NCBI RefSeq assembly: GCF_014199445.1
Contig: NZ_JACIJS010000005.1
Coordinates: 124,001-188,000, forward strand
Length of the DNA stretch: 64,000 bases
Reading direction: 5' to 3'
From: Rubricella aquisinus
Lineage (GTDB): Bacteria > Pseudomonadota > Alphaproteobacteria > Rhodobacterales > Rhodobacteraceae
Positions 42,219 through 51,028 of the stretch are shown here, piece by piece. The notes beneath the pieces are model-generated. The model saw only the letters and a list, made by a program, of their open reading frames with translations, had not been told where the DNA came from and ran no database searches. The first letter of the stretch is position 1, and each line of letters starts with the position of its first letter. Both the position numbers and the translations under genes were made by a program.

Positions 42219-43226
42219 ATGGACATCACCGCGCCCCTGATTGACCCGTTCGCCCGTGCGATCACCTATCTGCGCGTGTCGGTAACGGATCGCTGCGATT
42301 TCCGCTGCACCTATTGCATGTCCGAAAACATGACCTTCCTGCCGAAAAAGGAGCTTCTGACGCTGGAGGAGCTTGACCGGCTGTGCAGCGGGTTTGTCGA
42401 TCTGGGCGTGAAAAAGCTGCGCATCACTGGCGGGGAGCCATTGGTGCGGCGGGGCATCATGACCTTCTTTGAGGGGATGGGCCGGCATCTGGCCACGGGC
42501 GCGCTTGAGGAATTGACCCTGACCACGAATGGCAGCCAGTTGCGCCGTTTTGCGCAGCCTTTGGCGGATGCAGGCGTGCGCCGGGTCAATGTCTCCCTCG
42601 ATACACTGGATGAGGAGAAATTCGCGCGCGTCACCCGCTGGGGGCGGCTCGCGCAAGTCCTTGACGGGATCGACGCGGCACAGGCGGCCGGGCTGAAGGT
42701 CAAGATCAACGCCGTGGCACTCAAGGGTGTGAATGACGACGAATTGCAGCACATGGTGACATGGTGTGCGGAGCGCGGCATGGACCTTACCTTTATCGAA
42801 GTCATGCCGATGGGCGATGATATCGACCGTCTCGATCAATATTGGTCGCTCAAGGATGTGCGCGCTGAACTCGCAAAGCAGTATCGCCTGACGGATATTC
42901 CGCTCAACACGGGTGGCCCTGCCCGCTATGTCCGGGTGGAAGAAACCGGCCAGCGCATCGGCTTTATCACCCCGCTCAGCCATAATTTCTGCGAAAGCTG
43001 CAATCGCGTGCGGCTGACCTGCACGGGCCAGCTTTACATGTGTCTGGGTCAAGAGGATGACGCCGATCTGCGTGCCGTGCTGCGCGACAATCCGACTGAT
43101 GACGCACCATTGCATGAGGCGATCCATCGGGCCATCGCGCGCAAGCCGAAAGGGCACGATTTCGATTATTCCCGCCAATCGGTCGCCGGTCAGATGCCCC
43201 GCCACATGAGCCATACGGGCGGATAA
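42219..43226 (+). CDS. moaA: GTP 3',8-cyclase (molybdenum cofactor synthesis)
   Basis: The 335-residue radical-SAM enzyme carries out the first step of molybdopterin synthesis. The N-terminal cluster motif is CDFRCTYC (C26, C30, C33). The C-terminal second cluster lies in [12 protein letters not shown]. The protein ends with the required Gly-Gly. ATG 42219 gives [21 protein letters not shown], the normal beginning. The product is needed by the formate dehydrogenase encoded 14 kb away. Confidence 0.95.
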   Translation: MDITAPLIDPFARAITYLRVSVTDRCDFRCTYCMSENMTFLPKKELLTLEELDRLCSGFVDLGVKKLRITGGEPLVRRGIMTFFEGMGRHLATGALEELTLTTNGSQLRRFAQPLADAGVRRVNVSLDTLDEEKFARVTRWGRLAQVLDGIDAAQAAGLKVKINAVALKGVNDDELQHMVTWCAERGMDLTFIEVMPMGDDIDRLDQYWSLKDVRAELAKQYRLTDIPLNTGGPARYVRVEETGQRIGFITPLSHNFCESCNRVRLTCTGQLYMCLGQEDDADLRAVLRDNPTDDAPLHEAIHRAIARKPKGHDFDYSRQSVAGQMPRHMSHTGG

Positions 43227-43230
43227 CATC

Positions 43231-44235
43231 GTGGCGAGCCTGCCCAAACCTGTCCGCCGGGCAAGCTGGCCGCTGCGGGCCATCCGCCTTTACCAGATGT
43301 TGCGCCCCTACCGGGTCGCTGGCTCCGCGCTGGAGGGGTTGGGCGGGATAAGACTGTTGCGCCGCCACGCCGGTATCTCGGAATTTGAGGCCGAAAGCGA
43401 CGCCGGGCCATTGTTGATCCTGCGCGTGACCCGCGACGATCCGGGCATCGTCGCCCGCAACATCCATTTTGCCTATGAAAACCTGATGAAGGAAATGCGC
43501 GATCATACGGGTTGCGACGTGCTTGTCCCGCTCGACCTGATCGAGCCGTTGGGCATTGTCGTGCTTGGCCGGGTCGAGGCGCCGAGCCTGCAAGACCTTA
43601 TCGCGCGCGGGAAGGCCACATCGCTGCACCTGCGCCGGGTCGGGGCGTGGCTGGCCGCACTCCATGCCTCATTCCCGGTGCGTCCCGGCGGCTTTGACGC
43701 GATGGAGCGGATGGACGAGACCGCCTATCCCTACCGCCGCTTGCGCCTAGGCGGAGGGCACCCGGAGCCGAGCATCATGGACCAGATCGCCGACAGCGTT
43801 GAGGCGATGGCGCCAAGTTTTGACGGTGAAATCGTCGATTTCGTGAAGTTTCACAAGGATATCGCGCCGCGCTCATTCTATATCACCGCCGATGAGGTCG
43901 TGGCCCGCGATGTGACCAACACCCGCCGTCGCCCCCGCTGCTATGACCTTGCGCATCTGTTGATCGAGGCGGGCATTGATGCGGGGCTTGGCATTGCGCG
44001 GGACAAGCATGGCCTGCCAGATGGCTGGTATGATGCCTGTCTAGCGGGCTATGGGCAGGATGGGGGCGGTTTTCAGCGGGCGATCCATTATGCGATGTGG
44101 GCGCGGATGCTCGATATCTATACATCCGGCTACACCACCCCGAAACAGAGCGCACGGTTCCTGCGCCGCCGCGCTGTTCTGCTTGAGATGGCTGCGGCAA
44201 TCGAGCTTGAACCGATTGGCGATATTCGCGCGTGA
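43231..44235 (+). CDS. Uncharacterised protein resembling a degenerate kinase-like fold
   Basis: The 334-residue soluble protein starts with GTG 4 bases after moaA. The late segment FVKFHKDIAPRSFYITADEV followed by RPRCYDLAHLL resembles the HGDxHxxN and DxxD region of aminoglycoside-phosphotransferase-like kinases. The expected catalytic Asp/Asn pattern is altered, and no clear ATP-binding glycine loop is seen. I cannot name the family. The close spacing suggests cotranscription with moaA. Confidence 0.6.
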   Translation: MASLPKPVRRASWPLRAIRLYQMLRPYRVAGSALEGLGGIRLLRRHAGISEFEAESDAGPLLILRVTRDDPGIVARNIHFAYENLMKEMRDHTGCDVLVPLDLIEPLGIVVLGRVEAPSLQDLIARGKATSLHLRRVGAWLAALHASFPVRPGGFDAMERMDETAYPYRRLRLGGGHPEPSIMDQIADSVEAMAPSFDGEIVDFVKFHKDIAPRSFYITADEVVARDVTNTRRRPRCYDLAHLLIEAGIDAGLGIARDKHGLPDGWYDACLAGYGQDGGGFQRAIHYAMWARMLDIYTSGYTTPKQSARFLRRRAVLLEMAAAIELEPIGDIRA

Positions 44236-44274
44236 CCGCTTGATCACGGGGCCAACCCGCCCCATTTCCTGTGC

Positions 44275-44961
44275 ATGATCAAACTGCTTCCTCTACTTCT
44301 GGCGCTTGGCGCGGGTCTGGTGATGTGGTGGACGTCCTCGCGGCGGCTGTCTCGGGAACTTGACCACAAATCGACCGAGATGACCGATCCGGTGATCCGG
44401 TCGCATGTCCGCTCCATGGCGGATGCGCTGGGCCTGCCGGATTTGCGGGTGTTTGTGTATGAAACCCCGGCGATCAACGGGCTTGCCGCACCCGATGGCC
44501 GTATTTTCATCACCCGCGGTTTCATGGATAAGTACCGTCTGGGCGAGGTTCGGGGGGAGGAGATCGCCTCTGTCATCGCGCATGAGTTGGGCCACGTGGC
44601 GCTGGGCCATTCCAAACGGCGGATGTTTGATTTTACCGGGCAGAACGCGGTGCGCGTGGTGCTGGGCATGGTGTTGGGCCGGTATATCCCCTTTGTCGGG
44701 GTCTGGATCGCCAATCTGGTTGCGGGCATGATCGCCGCGCGCCTCAGCCGTCAGGACGAATATGAGGCCGACGCCTATGCCGCCGCCGTGATGACCAAGA
44801 TCGGGCTGGGCACCGGGCCGCAGATCACGATGTTCCAGAAACTCGACCGCATCGCGGGTGGGCAAGGCGGGCAGCTTGCGTGGCTCATGTCCCACCCCAA
44901 AACGGAAGAGCGGATCGCGGCGATCAACGCGTTGTCCGACGGCTGGCGCAGCGCGCGCTAA
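44275..44961 (+). CDS. M48-family metalloprotease (HtpX/Ste24-like)
   Basis: The 228-residue zinc protease has one N-terminal membrane anchor and the HELGH motif (His103, Glu104, His107) with the third ligand Glu164 in DEYEADAYA. A second hydrophobic region (~127-155) could cross the membrane. It may degrade or trim envelope proteins. Its 3' end overlaps the convergent PIN gene by 4 bases. Confidence 0.87.
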   Translation: MIKLLPLLLALGAGLVMWWTSSRRLSRELDHKSTEMTDPVIRSHVRSMADALGLPDLRVFVYETPAINGLAAPDGRIFITRGFMDKYRLGEVRGEEIASVIAHELGHVALGHSKRRMFDFTGQNAVRVVLGMVLGRYIPFVGVWIANLVAGMIAARLSRQDEYEADAYAAAVMTKIGLGTGPQITMFQKLDRIAGGQGGQLAWLMSHPKTEERIAAINALSDGWRSAR

Positions 44962-45485
44962 CCCAGCAGCTTTCCCATCCGGGGCAGATGGGAGCGTTTG
45001 AGCATCTTCCGAAGCGGATATGGCTGGCCATAGGCGGCCTCGGCCCGGGCATGGGTGTCATGAATGACACGCGCCACCTGCTCGGGTGCCTCCCCATGAA
45101 GCGACCATAAGAACGCATCGGGATGCAACGGCTGCACGCCGTAGCGCGCGAGCGTCCGGCCCGGAAAATCCTTGAGGTTAAACGTGATGATCGCATCGGC
45201 CCGCCCCGCGATCGCAGCGGCGAGCACATGCCGGTCATTGTTGTCGGGGAGGGAAAGGTCGGCCACGGCCTCCTCCGGCACATCGACCGACGCGCCCCGA
45301 AACCGATCTTCCAGAAGCGTGATGGTCACCCGATCATCCTCCCCATGGCGCAGCGCCGCGCGCCGCCATTCCTCAAGGATGCGCGGGGACCATAGCGGGG
45401 TGAACGCGCCCTCTGCCGCAACGCCCGTCAGCACCTCCCGCACGATGGTGGGGTAAAGCACGCAGGCATCGAGCAGGCAGCGCAT
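44958..45485 (-). CDS. PIN-domain ribonuclease-like protein
   Basis: The 175-residue protein has the acidic PIN set: Asp6 in LLDACVLYP, a central Glu in ILEEWRRA, and DNNDRHVLAAAIAGRADAI with FNLKDFPG. Many such proteins are VapC-type toxins. No small antitoxin gene lies beside it; the upstream neighbour is rlmI, one base away. It may be a solitary RNase or a toxin whose partner is elsewhere. Confidence 0.8.
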   Translation of the reverse strand: MRCLLDACVLYPTIVREVLTGVAAEGAFTPLWSPRILEEWRRAALRHGEDDRVTITLLEDRFRGASVDVPEEAVADLSLPDNNDRHVLAAAIAGRADAIITFNLKDFPGRTLARYGVQPLHPDAFLWSLHGEAPEQVARVIHDTHARAEAAYGQPYPLRKMLKRSHLPRMGKLLG

Positions 45486-45486
45486 C

Positions 45487-46680
45487 CTAGTCGAGCCGCA
45501 GGAACAGCGCCTTGAGATACGCGCTTTCCGCAAGGCCCGGATGCACCGGATGATCCGGCCCGGCTTCACCCGTATGGATAATCTGCGCCGCGCGCCCGGC
45601 ACGATGGACGCCCTTCGTGGACACCTGCCGGAACCGCGCCAGATCGGCGGCGTGGGAGCAGGAGCACAGCACCAGATACCCGCCCGGCGCGACCAGCTTT
45701 GCCGCGAGTCGGGCCACTCGCTCATAGGCGCGCAAGCCCGCCTCGGCGGCAGCTTTGTTCGGGGCAAAGGCGGGCGGATCGCAGATCACGACTTCAAACC
45801 GCGCGCCCTCTCCGGCCATCGCGGTCATCGTGTCGAAAGCGTCGCCTTTCCGGGTCGCGAATTTGTCCGCCATCCCCATCTTGGCCGCGCCGGCTTCTGC
45901 CAGCGCCAGCGCAGGGGCGGACCCATCGACTGCCGTAGCATGGGCCGCACCACCTGCAAGGGCTGCAAGGCCAAAGCCACCGACATGAGAGAACACGTCC
46001 AACACGCGCGCATCTCGCACCAAACGGGCCGCGAATGCGTGATTTGGTCGTTGATCATAGTAAAGGCCGGTTTTTTGCCCGCCCAGAAGGTCCGCCTGAT
46101 AGATCGCGCCATTCATGGGCACATCGACAACACCATCCAGCGCACCCTGCAAAACCGTGGTTTCCTCCGGCAGGCCATCTAGCGCGCGGGCGCGGCCCGT
46201 GCCGTTCTTGATCACCGTGGACACGCCCGTCACGGCCATCACTGCAGCGGCGATGTCCTCGATCAGGAGATCGGCCCATGCAGCATTCGGCTGGATCGCG
46301 ACCGCGTCCCCGAACCGGTCGATGATCACACCGGGAAGACCATCGGCCTCCGCATGGATCAGCCGGTAGAAGGGCGCGTCGAACAGGTGGTCCCGCAGGG
46401 CATGGGCATGGGCGATCTTGGCATGGAGCCACGCGCGATCAATCGCGTGATCCGGCATCCGTTCCAGCACCCGAAAGGCGATCTTGCTGGTGGGATGGAA
46501 CGCGCCGGTGGCCATCGGCTGACGCTCCGCATCTTCCAGCGTGACGATGGTGCCCGCAGGCAGCGCGCGGGTGCGCCGATCCAGCACGAGTTCATCGGAA
46601 TAGACCCAAGGCGCCCCGGTCCGAAACCGGGAGCCGCCCTTTGGGCGCAGGCGAAGGCGGGGATGTGTGATATCGGTCAT
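45487..46680 (-). CDS. rlmI: 23S rRNA cytosine methyltransferase RlmI-like
   Basis: The 397-residue protein has an N-terminal PUA domain (RLRLRPKGGSRFRTGAPWVY) and a C-terminal SAM methyltransferase with VLDVFSHVGGFGLAAL, DPPAFAPNKAA and the catalytic cysteine region VLCSCSH. E. coli RlmI methylates C1962. It is followed directly by the PIN gene. Confidence 0.85.
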   Translation of the reverse strand: MTDITHPRLRLRPKGGSRFRTGAPWVYSDELVLDRRTRALPAGTIVTLEDAERQPMATGAFHPTSKIAFRVLERMPDHAIDRAWLHAKIAHAHALRDHLFDAPFYRLIHAEADGLPGVIIDRFGDAVAIQPNAAWADLLIEDIAAAVMAVTGVSTVIKNGTGRARALDGLPEETTVLQGALDGVVDVPMNGAIYQADLLGGQKTGLYYDQRPNHAFAARLVRDARVLDVFSHVGGFGLAALAGGAAHATAVDGSAPALALAEAGAAKMGMADKFATRKGDAFDTMTAMAGEGARFEVVICDPPAFAPNKAAAEAGLRAYERVARLAAKLVAPGGYLVLCSCSHAADLARFRQVSTKGVHRAGRAAQIIHTGEAGPDHPVHPGLAESAYLKALFLRLD

Positions 46681-46734
46681 GGCGCTCGCTTACTCCGCCC
46701 GCGACCCGTTGGAAAGCCCCAAGCGTGAGGCGGC

Positions 46735-48576
46735 TCAATACTTCGCTTGTTTGCGGCGCAGGCCATGCAGGGTCGCGCAGGCATCCACCGCCTGTTTCAG
46801 CGTGGTGATCCCCTGTCGGTCCAACAGCGGCAACAGCTTGAGAAACACCTCCGCCGTGGCGACCGCATCGCCCAGCGCAGTGTGGCGCAGCGCCTCGGGG
46901 ATGGTCACGTCCAGCCGCGTCGCCAACCCGTCGAGCGTATGATCCGCCTCATGCGGGAACGCCAGCGCGGATAGAAGAACCGTGTCGAGCACCACCGCAT
47001 CCGCCCGCGCCCCGGCTTGCGCCAGAAACGCCATGTCAAAGGGCGCGTTATGGGCGATCCAGACGGCCCCTTCAGCGTAATGCTCAAATGCCGCCACAAC
47101 CTCTGCCGCATCGGGTGCATGGGCGACACCGGCGTCAGACAGGCCGTGTATCTTGGTCGCGGCAGGCGGGATCGGGCGCCCCGGATTGACCAGCCGGTCA
47201 AACACGTCACCCGGTTGGATGCGCCCGTTCACGATGCGCTGCCCGGCAATCTGCACCAAGCGATCCCCGCCCGACGGCGACAGACCCGTGGTTTCGGTGT
47301 CAAACACCACATAGGTCAAATCGGCCAGCGCCTCCCGCCCCACATCGGGATGTGTCATGAGATCGAAATCATAGAATTCCGGGCGGGCCTCGGGCGCTGT
47401 CGCGGCCCCTGCCCCGGTTTGCAAAAGCGGTAGGTTGAGGGACACATGCCCATCCTCGGAGCGGATGCGCAAGCCATGCGCGCTCAGCACATCCGCGACG
47501 GACGGGGCACCATGGGCGGCCTTGAGCTGTGCTGCACGCCATGCCGCAAGCGCCGCATCATCCAAGGCCGGACCGTCCCAAGACAGGTGCAAAGCGTCCT
47601 GTGACACACGCACGCCGATGTCGCCCGTCGCGGTGTCAGCCACATGGCTCACCAATCGCGCGACCAGCCGGATCATCGCCACGCCATCGGCGCACAGAAC
47701 GGCCCGCGCGCCGTCTGATCCACGCAGGCGAAACGCGGTGTCCGATGGCAGCGCACGGGCCACGACCTCGATCAGCGTGTCGGTGGTGAACACCTCCCGC
47801 GCGGTGGCGTCCTCCGTGCTGCCCGCCACGCGATCGGTGATGTTGCGCAGCGCAAGCGTATAGCCCTGCGCCTCCTGCCCATCACGCAACAGGGTCATGC
47901 GACCTGTAAGCACCCGCCCGCCCGCCTGTGTCGCCAGCATCAGATCAAGATGCGGCATCCGCCCGCCCTGCCCGTGGAGCACCGCAAGCGCATCCTCCAG
48001 CGTCTCCCGATACAAAAGCGTGGTGATATCGCGATCGAGCCCAACTTGCCCCTCCGGCGCAAGGAGCCGTTCCGCCTCCCTGTTCATCAGGGTAATGCGG
48101 TGGCGTGTCGTGGCGACGATCACCGCATCGGCTAGGCTTTGCAGCACAAGGCCCAGGGTTTCACGCTGTCCGGCAAGCCGCGCGGTTTCACGGGTCAGGC
48201 GCTCCTGCTCCGCCTCCCGCCGTTCCGCGAGGACACGCGCGACCTCCCCCACGGCAGGGGTGATGTCACCAAGGTATTTGCCAAGCTCCAGATCGACGCT
48301 GCCATCGGCAACCCCGCGCGCGCGCAACGTGAGGGCAGAGGCCAGTCGCTCCAGCGGGCGGGCGACATTCTCGTCAAACATGAGCCACACCCAGGCCGTG
48401 ATCCCTGCCACACCCACGATCCCCACAACCGCGGGCATCACAAAGGGCGCGCCATAGCCCGTGCGCACCATCCCCCACCACGCGCCCCCAATAATGACCG
48501 CCGCACTGCCCAGCACGATCAGCGCGAAAAACAGCGCCATCCGCAGCCGCAGGGGCCATGGGTGCCGCGTGGCCAT
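46735..48576 (-). CDS. Membrane PAS/pseudokinase protein fused to DnaQ-like 3'-5' exonuclease
   Basis: The 613-residue protein has, in order, two membrane helices (about 11-37 and 43-66), a HAMP-like and coiled stretch (~67-145), and a PAS-like region (~145-245). Next is a segment resembling a histidine-kinase ATPase domain but lacking the N, G1 and G2 boxes (~260-385). A DEDDh exonuclease follows, with FDTETTG (D426, E428), NAPFD (D514) and H565/D570. No phospho-accepting His was found. It is last in a run containing acs and actP. A role in acetate sensing is inferred from location; the target of the exonuclease is unknown. Confidence 0.85.
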   Translation of the reverse strand: MATRHPWPLRLRMALFFALIVLGSAAVIIGGAWWGMVRTGYGAPFVMPAVVGIVGVAGITAWVWLMFDENVARPLERLASALTLRARGVADGSVDLELGKYLGDITPAVGEVARVLAERREAEQERLTRETARLAGQRETLGLVLQSLADAVIVATTRHRITLMNREAERLLAPEGQVGLDRDITTLLYRETLEDALAVLHGQGGRMPHLDLMLATQAGGRVLTGRMTLLRDGQEAQGYTLALRNITDRVAGSTEDATAREVFTTDTLIEVVARALPSDTAFRLRGSDGARAVLCADGVAMIRLVARLVSHVADTATGDIGVRVSQDALHLSWDGPALDDAALAAWRAAQLKAAHGAPSVADVLSAHGLRIRSEDGHVSLNLPLLQTGAGAATAPEARPEFYDFDLMTHPDVGREALADLTYVVFDTETTGLSPSGGDRLVQIAGQRIVNGRIQPGDVFDRLVNPGRPIPPAATKIHGLSDAGVAHAPDAAEVVAAFEHYAEGAVWIAHNAPFDMAFLAQAGARADAVVLDTVLLSALAFPHEADHTLDGLATRLDVTIPEALRHTALGDAVATAEVFLKLLPLLDRQGITTLKQAVDACATLHGLRRKQAKY

Positions 48577-48579
48577 GCC

Positions 48580-49098
48580 TTAGCCCTCACACACGGGGGG
48601 CAGGATCGGGTCATCGGCGGCCATTGGGATCCAAGCGGCCCCTTGCGGGCGGCCATCCGCGCCAAAGGTCACACCCGGTCCGGCATCGGCGCGCGCGGGG
48701 GCCGCGCAATCAATGAACACCGGGCGCGCGCGGGGCGCGGTGAACCGCTCCATCAGGATGAGGGTGACAAGCGCCATGTCAGGCACCGCCTCGTTGCGCT
48801 GGATGCTGCTTATGTCCACGGCAAGCATCCGGGCCTGATAGGGCGCGGCCTTGGTCCACGGCTTCCACCAGACCGACGTTTCGTATTGGGCCACGACCTG
48901 AAATTCGCTTGGGAGCGCGTTCGCGGTGCGGTCCGCCCATGTGTATTCCGACCAGATCGTAAAGGCGATCATCGCGGCCCCTGCCGCCACAGGCACCGCC
49001 CATTTCGGCAAGCGACGACCGGTGAACCGGTTGACGATCATCACCACGCCTCCGGCGGCAACAGCAGCGACAACAGCAGCAACAAGTTCGTAAAACAT
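48580..49098 (-). CDS. Small membrane protein in acetate locus
   Basis: The 172-residue protein has two N-terminal membrane helices (about 3-21 and 33-49), then a soluble part with YETSVWWKPWTKAAPYQARM and two cysteines (one near the C-terminus, VCEG). No family is recognised. It sits between the DUF294 gene (3-base gap) and the exonuclease fusion gene (3-base gap), so it belongs to that operon. Confidence 0.7.
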   Translation of the reverse strand: MFYELVAAVVAAVAAGGVVMIVNRFTGRRLPKWAVPVAAGAAMIAFTIWSEYTWADRTANALPSEFQVVAQYETSVWWKPWTKAAPYQARMLAVDISSIQRNEAVPDMALVTLILMERFTAPRARPVFIDCAAPARADAGPGVTFGADGRPQGAAWIPMAADDPILPPVCEG

Positions 49099-49101
49099 GG
49101 T

Positions 49102-50919
49102 TTATCCCAGCATGGCGCGGCCCTGACCCAGGGCCGATTGCATTGTTTTGACTACCACGAACGCATCGCGCAGGTGGGAGCGTTCAAGGTCGGACAGGGT
49201 GGCGGGCTCCAGATAATTGCCCGGTGCCTCCCCCGCTTTGATCTGTTTGGCCTGATGCGCGAGGCGCACCTCCGCGATCAGGTCATAGGCATCCAAAAGG
49301 TCCCGCCCACCGGACGGGCTGATGATACGGTCCTCTACCGCACGTTCAAGTCGCGCGCGGGTGTTGACCTCTGGCATCCGGCCCATCAGCGCATAGACGC
49401 GCGCAAGGTCCACCACCGGCACAACGCCGTTATGTTTAAGGTCAATGGCCCGCCGATGCTCCCCAGAGCGGATCGTGGCAAACCCACGAAACAGGCCCAG
49501 CGGCGTTGTGTGCTTGAGCGCGTTTGACACGAGATGGGAGAGGAAGATCGAATTTTGCGCGGCCTGCTCCAACACCTCCGCCTGAAGGCTGTCAAACAAC
49601 TCCACCGCGCCCCCGATGGGCCGCAGATCGAACATGACAGAGGCGAGCATCTGCGCCTCTGGCCCCGGCTCCGCGATCCAGCGGGCGAAGTAGTCGCGCC
49701 AGACGCGCCGGGGCTGCCGCCAGCGATCCGCCGTCGCCATCATGTCCCCGGGGCAATAGAAATAGCCAACCCGGTCGAGCCCGTCCGACACAAACTGCGC
49801 GAGGGCCTTGAAATAAGCGTCATGCTCAGGCTTGGCCGCGTCATCAAGGATCAGGCAATTGTCCTGATCAGACACGCCGGTCTGCTCCCGCCGTCCTTGG
49901 GAGCCGCAAGCGAGCCAAAGGTATGGCACTGGCGGGGTGCCGAGTTTTGCCTCTGCGAGCGTGAGCAGCCGCCGGGTCGCCGCATCCGCGATATCGGTGA
50001 TCTGGCGCGTGACCATATCGTGCCGCTCTGCCCCGGTGAGGCTGGCCAGAAGCGGCCGGATCTCCACAACGGACGAAACCATGCCAGCCGCATCTGCCGC
50101 GCGGGCGATCCGACCCGCCAACCCAGCCGACGATAGGCTTTGCGCCGCGATAAGATCGGTCTGCGTGACGATCCCCACAATCCGGCCTTTGCGCGAAATC
50201 GGCACATGGGAGATGTGCCGCTCCGTCATCAGGGTCAGCGCATCGCGGCCAAAATCCGTCTCCGGCAGGGTCAGCGGATCGGGGGTCATCACCGCGACAA
50301 GCGGGGTGTTGGCCGCGCGGTCCTCGGCGATCACACGGGCGGTCAGATCGCGGGTGGTGAGGATGCCTTGCACCTTTGCGGGCGTGCCGACGAGCACGCA
50401 GGAAATCCGCGCCTCCGCCATGTGGCGCGCGGCGGCGCGCACGGTTGTCTCGGGCGGCAGGGTCACGGGATCGGGCGTCATCAGATCGGAAAGCGGCAGG
50501 CTGCCCGGTCCTTTCGGGGCGGCGACACGGGCGCGGCCCCGCTCAAAGAAGCGCGCGAATGGTCCGGCTTCGGCCATGAGCGTGTGAAACATCGGGGCGG
50601 GCAGCACGAACAGCCGGGTCCGCTCCGTCGCGCGCGCGCCGGTGCGCGCCGCCCCGTCCCGCAACAGCCCCCGCTCGCCGAAACTGTTGCCCGGGCCAAG
50701 CTCTGACAGGACCGTGCCATCGGCATCAGTGATCTCCACCCCGCCCTCATGGATCAGATACAGCCCGTCCAAGGGCGCGCCAAAGCGGTATATCTCATCC
50801 CCTGCCGGGATGATCCGCTGGTCCAGCACGCCAATGACGCCTGCGCGGGTGTCCTCCTCCAGCGCGTCATAGGGGTGATGGGAGCCAAGAAACCGGCTGA
50901 TGGCGGCATGGTCGATCAT
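49102..50919 (-). CDS. cNMP-binding / CBS / DUF294 nucleotidyltransferase-like protein
   Basis: The 605-residue protein has an N-terminal cyclic-nucleotide-binding-like domain (~15-125), two CBS domains (~145-260) and a DUF294 nucleotidyltransferase domain. The NTase motif is CGSQGRREQTGVSDQD, with acidic pair D351/D353. A helical C-terminal domain (DUF294_C) follows. These families respond to nucleotides, and the last resembles GlnD/GlnE-type protein nucleotidyltransferases. In other bacteria such genes also lie beside actP. The start at 50919 gives MIDHAAISRFL and fits the domain boundaries. Substrate unknown. Confidence 0.87.
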   Translation of the reverse strand: MIDHAAISRFLGSHHPYDALEEDTRAGVIGVLDQRIIPAGDEIYRFGAPLDGLYLIHEGGVEITDADGTVLSELGPGNSFGERGLLRDGAARTGARATERTRLFVLPAPMFHTLMAEAGPFARFFERGRARVAAPKGPGSLPLSDLMTPDPVTLPPETTVRAAARHMAEARISCVLVGTPAKVQGILTTRDLTARVIAEDRAANTPLVAVMTPDPLTLPETDFGRDALTLMTERHISHVPISRKGRIVGIVTQTDLIAAQSLSSAGLAGRIARAADAAGMVSSVVEIRPLLASLTGAERHDMVTRQITDIADAATRRLLTLAEAKLGTPPVPYLWLACGSQGRREQTGVSDQDNCLILDDAAKPEHDAYFKALAQFVSDGLDRVGYFYCPGDMMATADRWRQPRRVWRDYFARWIAEPGPEAQMLASVMFDLRPIGGAVELFDSLQAEVLEQAAQNSIFLSHLVSNALKHTTPLGLFRGFATIRSGEHRRAIDLKHNGVVPVVDLARVYALMGRMPEVNTRARLERAVEDRIISPSGGRDLLDAYDLIAEVRLAHQAKQIKAGEAPGNYLEPATLSDLERSHLRDAFVVVKTMQSALGQGRAMLG

Positions 50920-51028
50920 GGGCGCGGTCTCCGGTCCGGGTTCAGAAGGAAAAGGCGCACCCACCTTAGGGGCGGATGCGCAAGTCGGCCAGCCGCGCGC
51001 GAGGGGCGACGCGGCTGGACAGGGAAGT

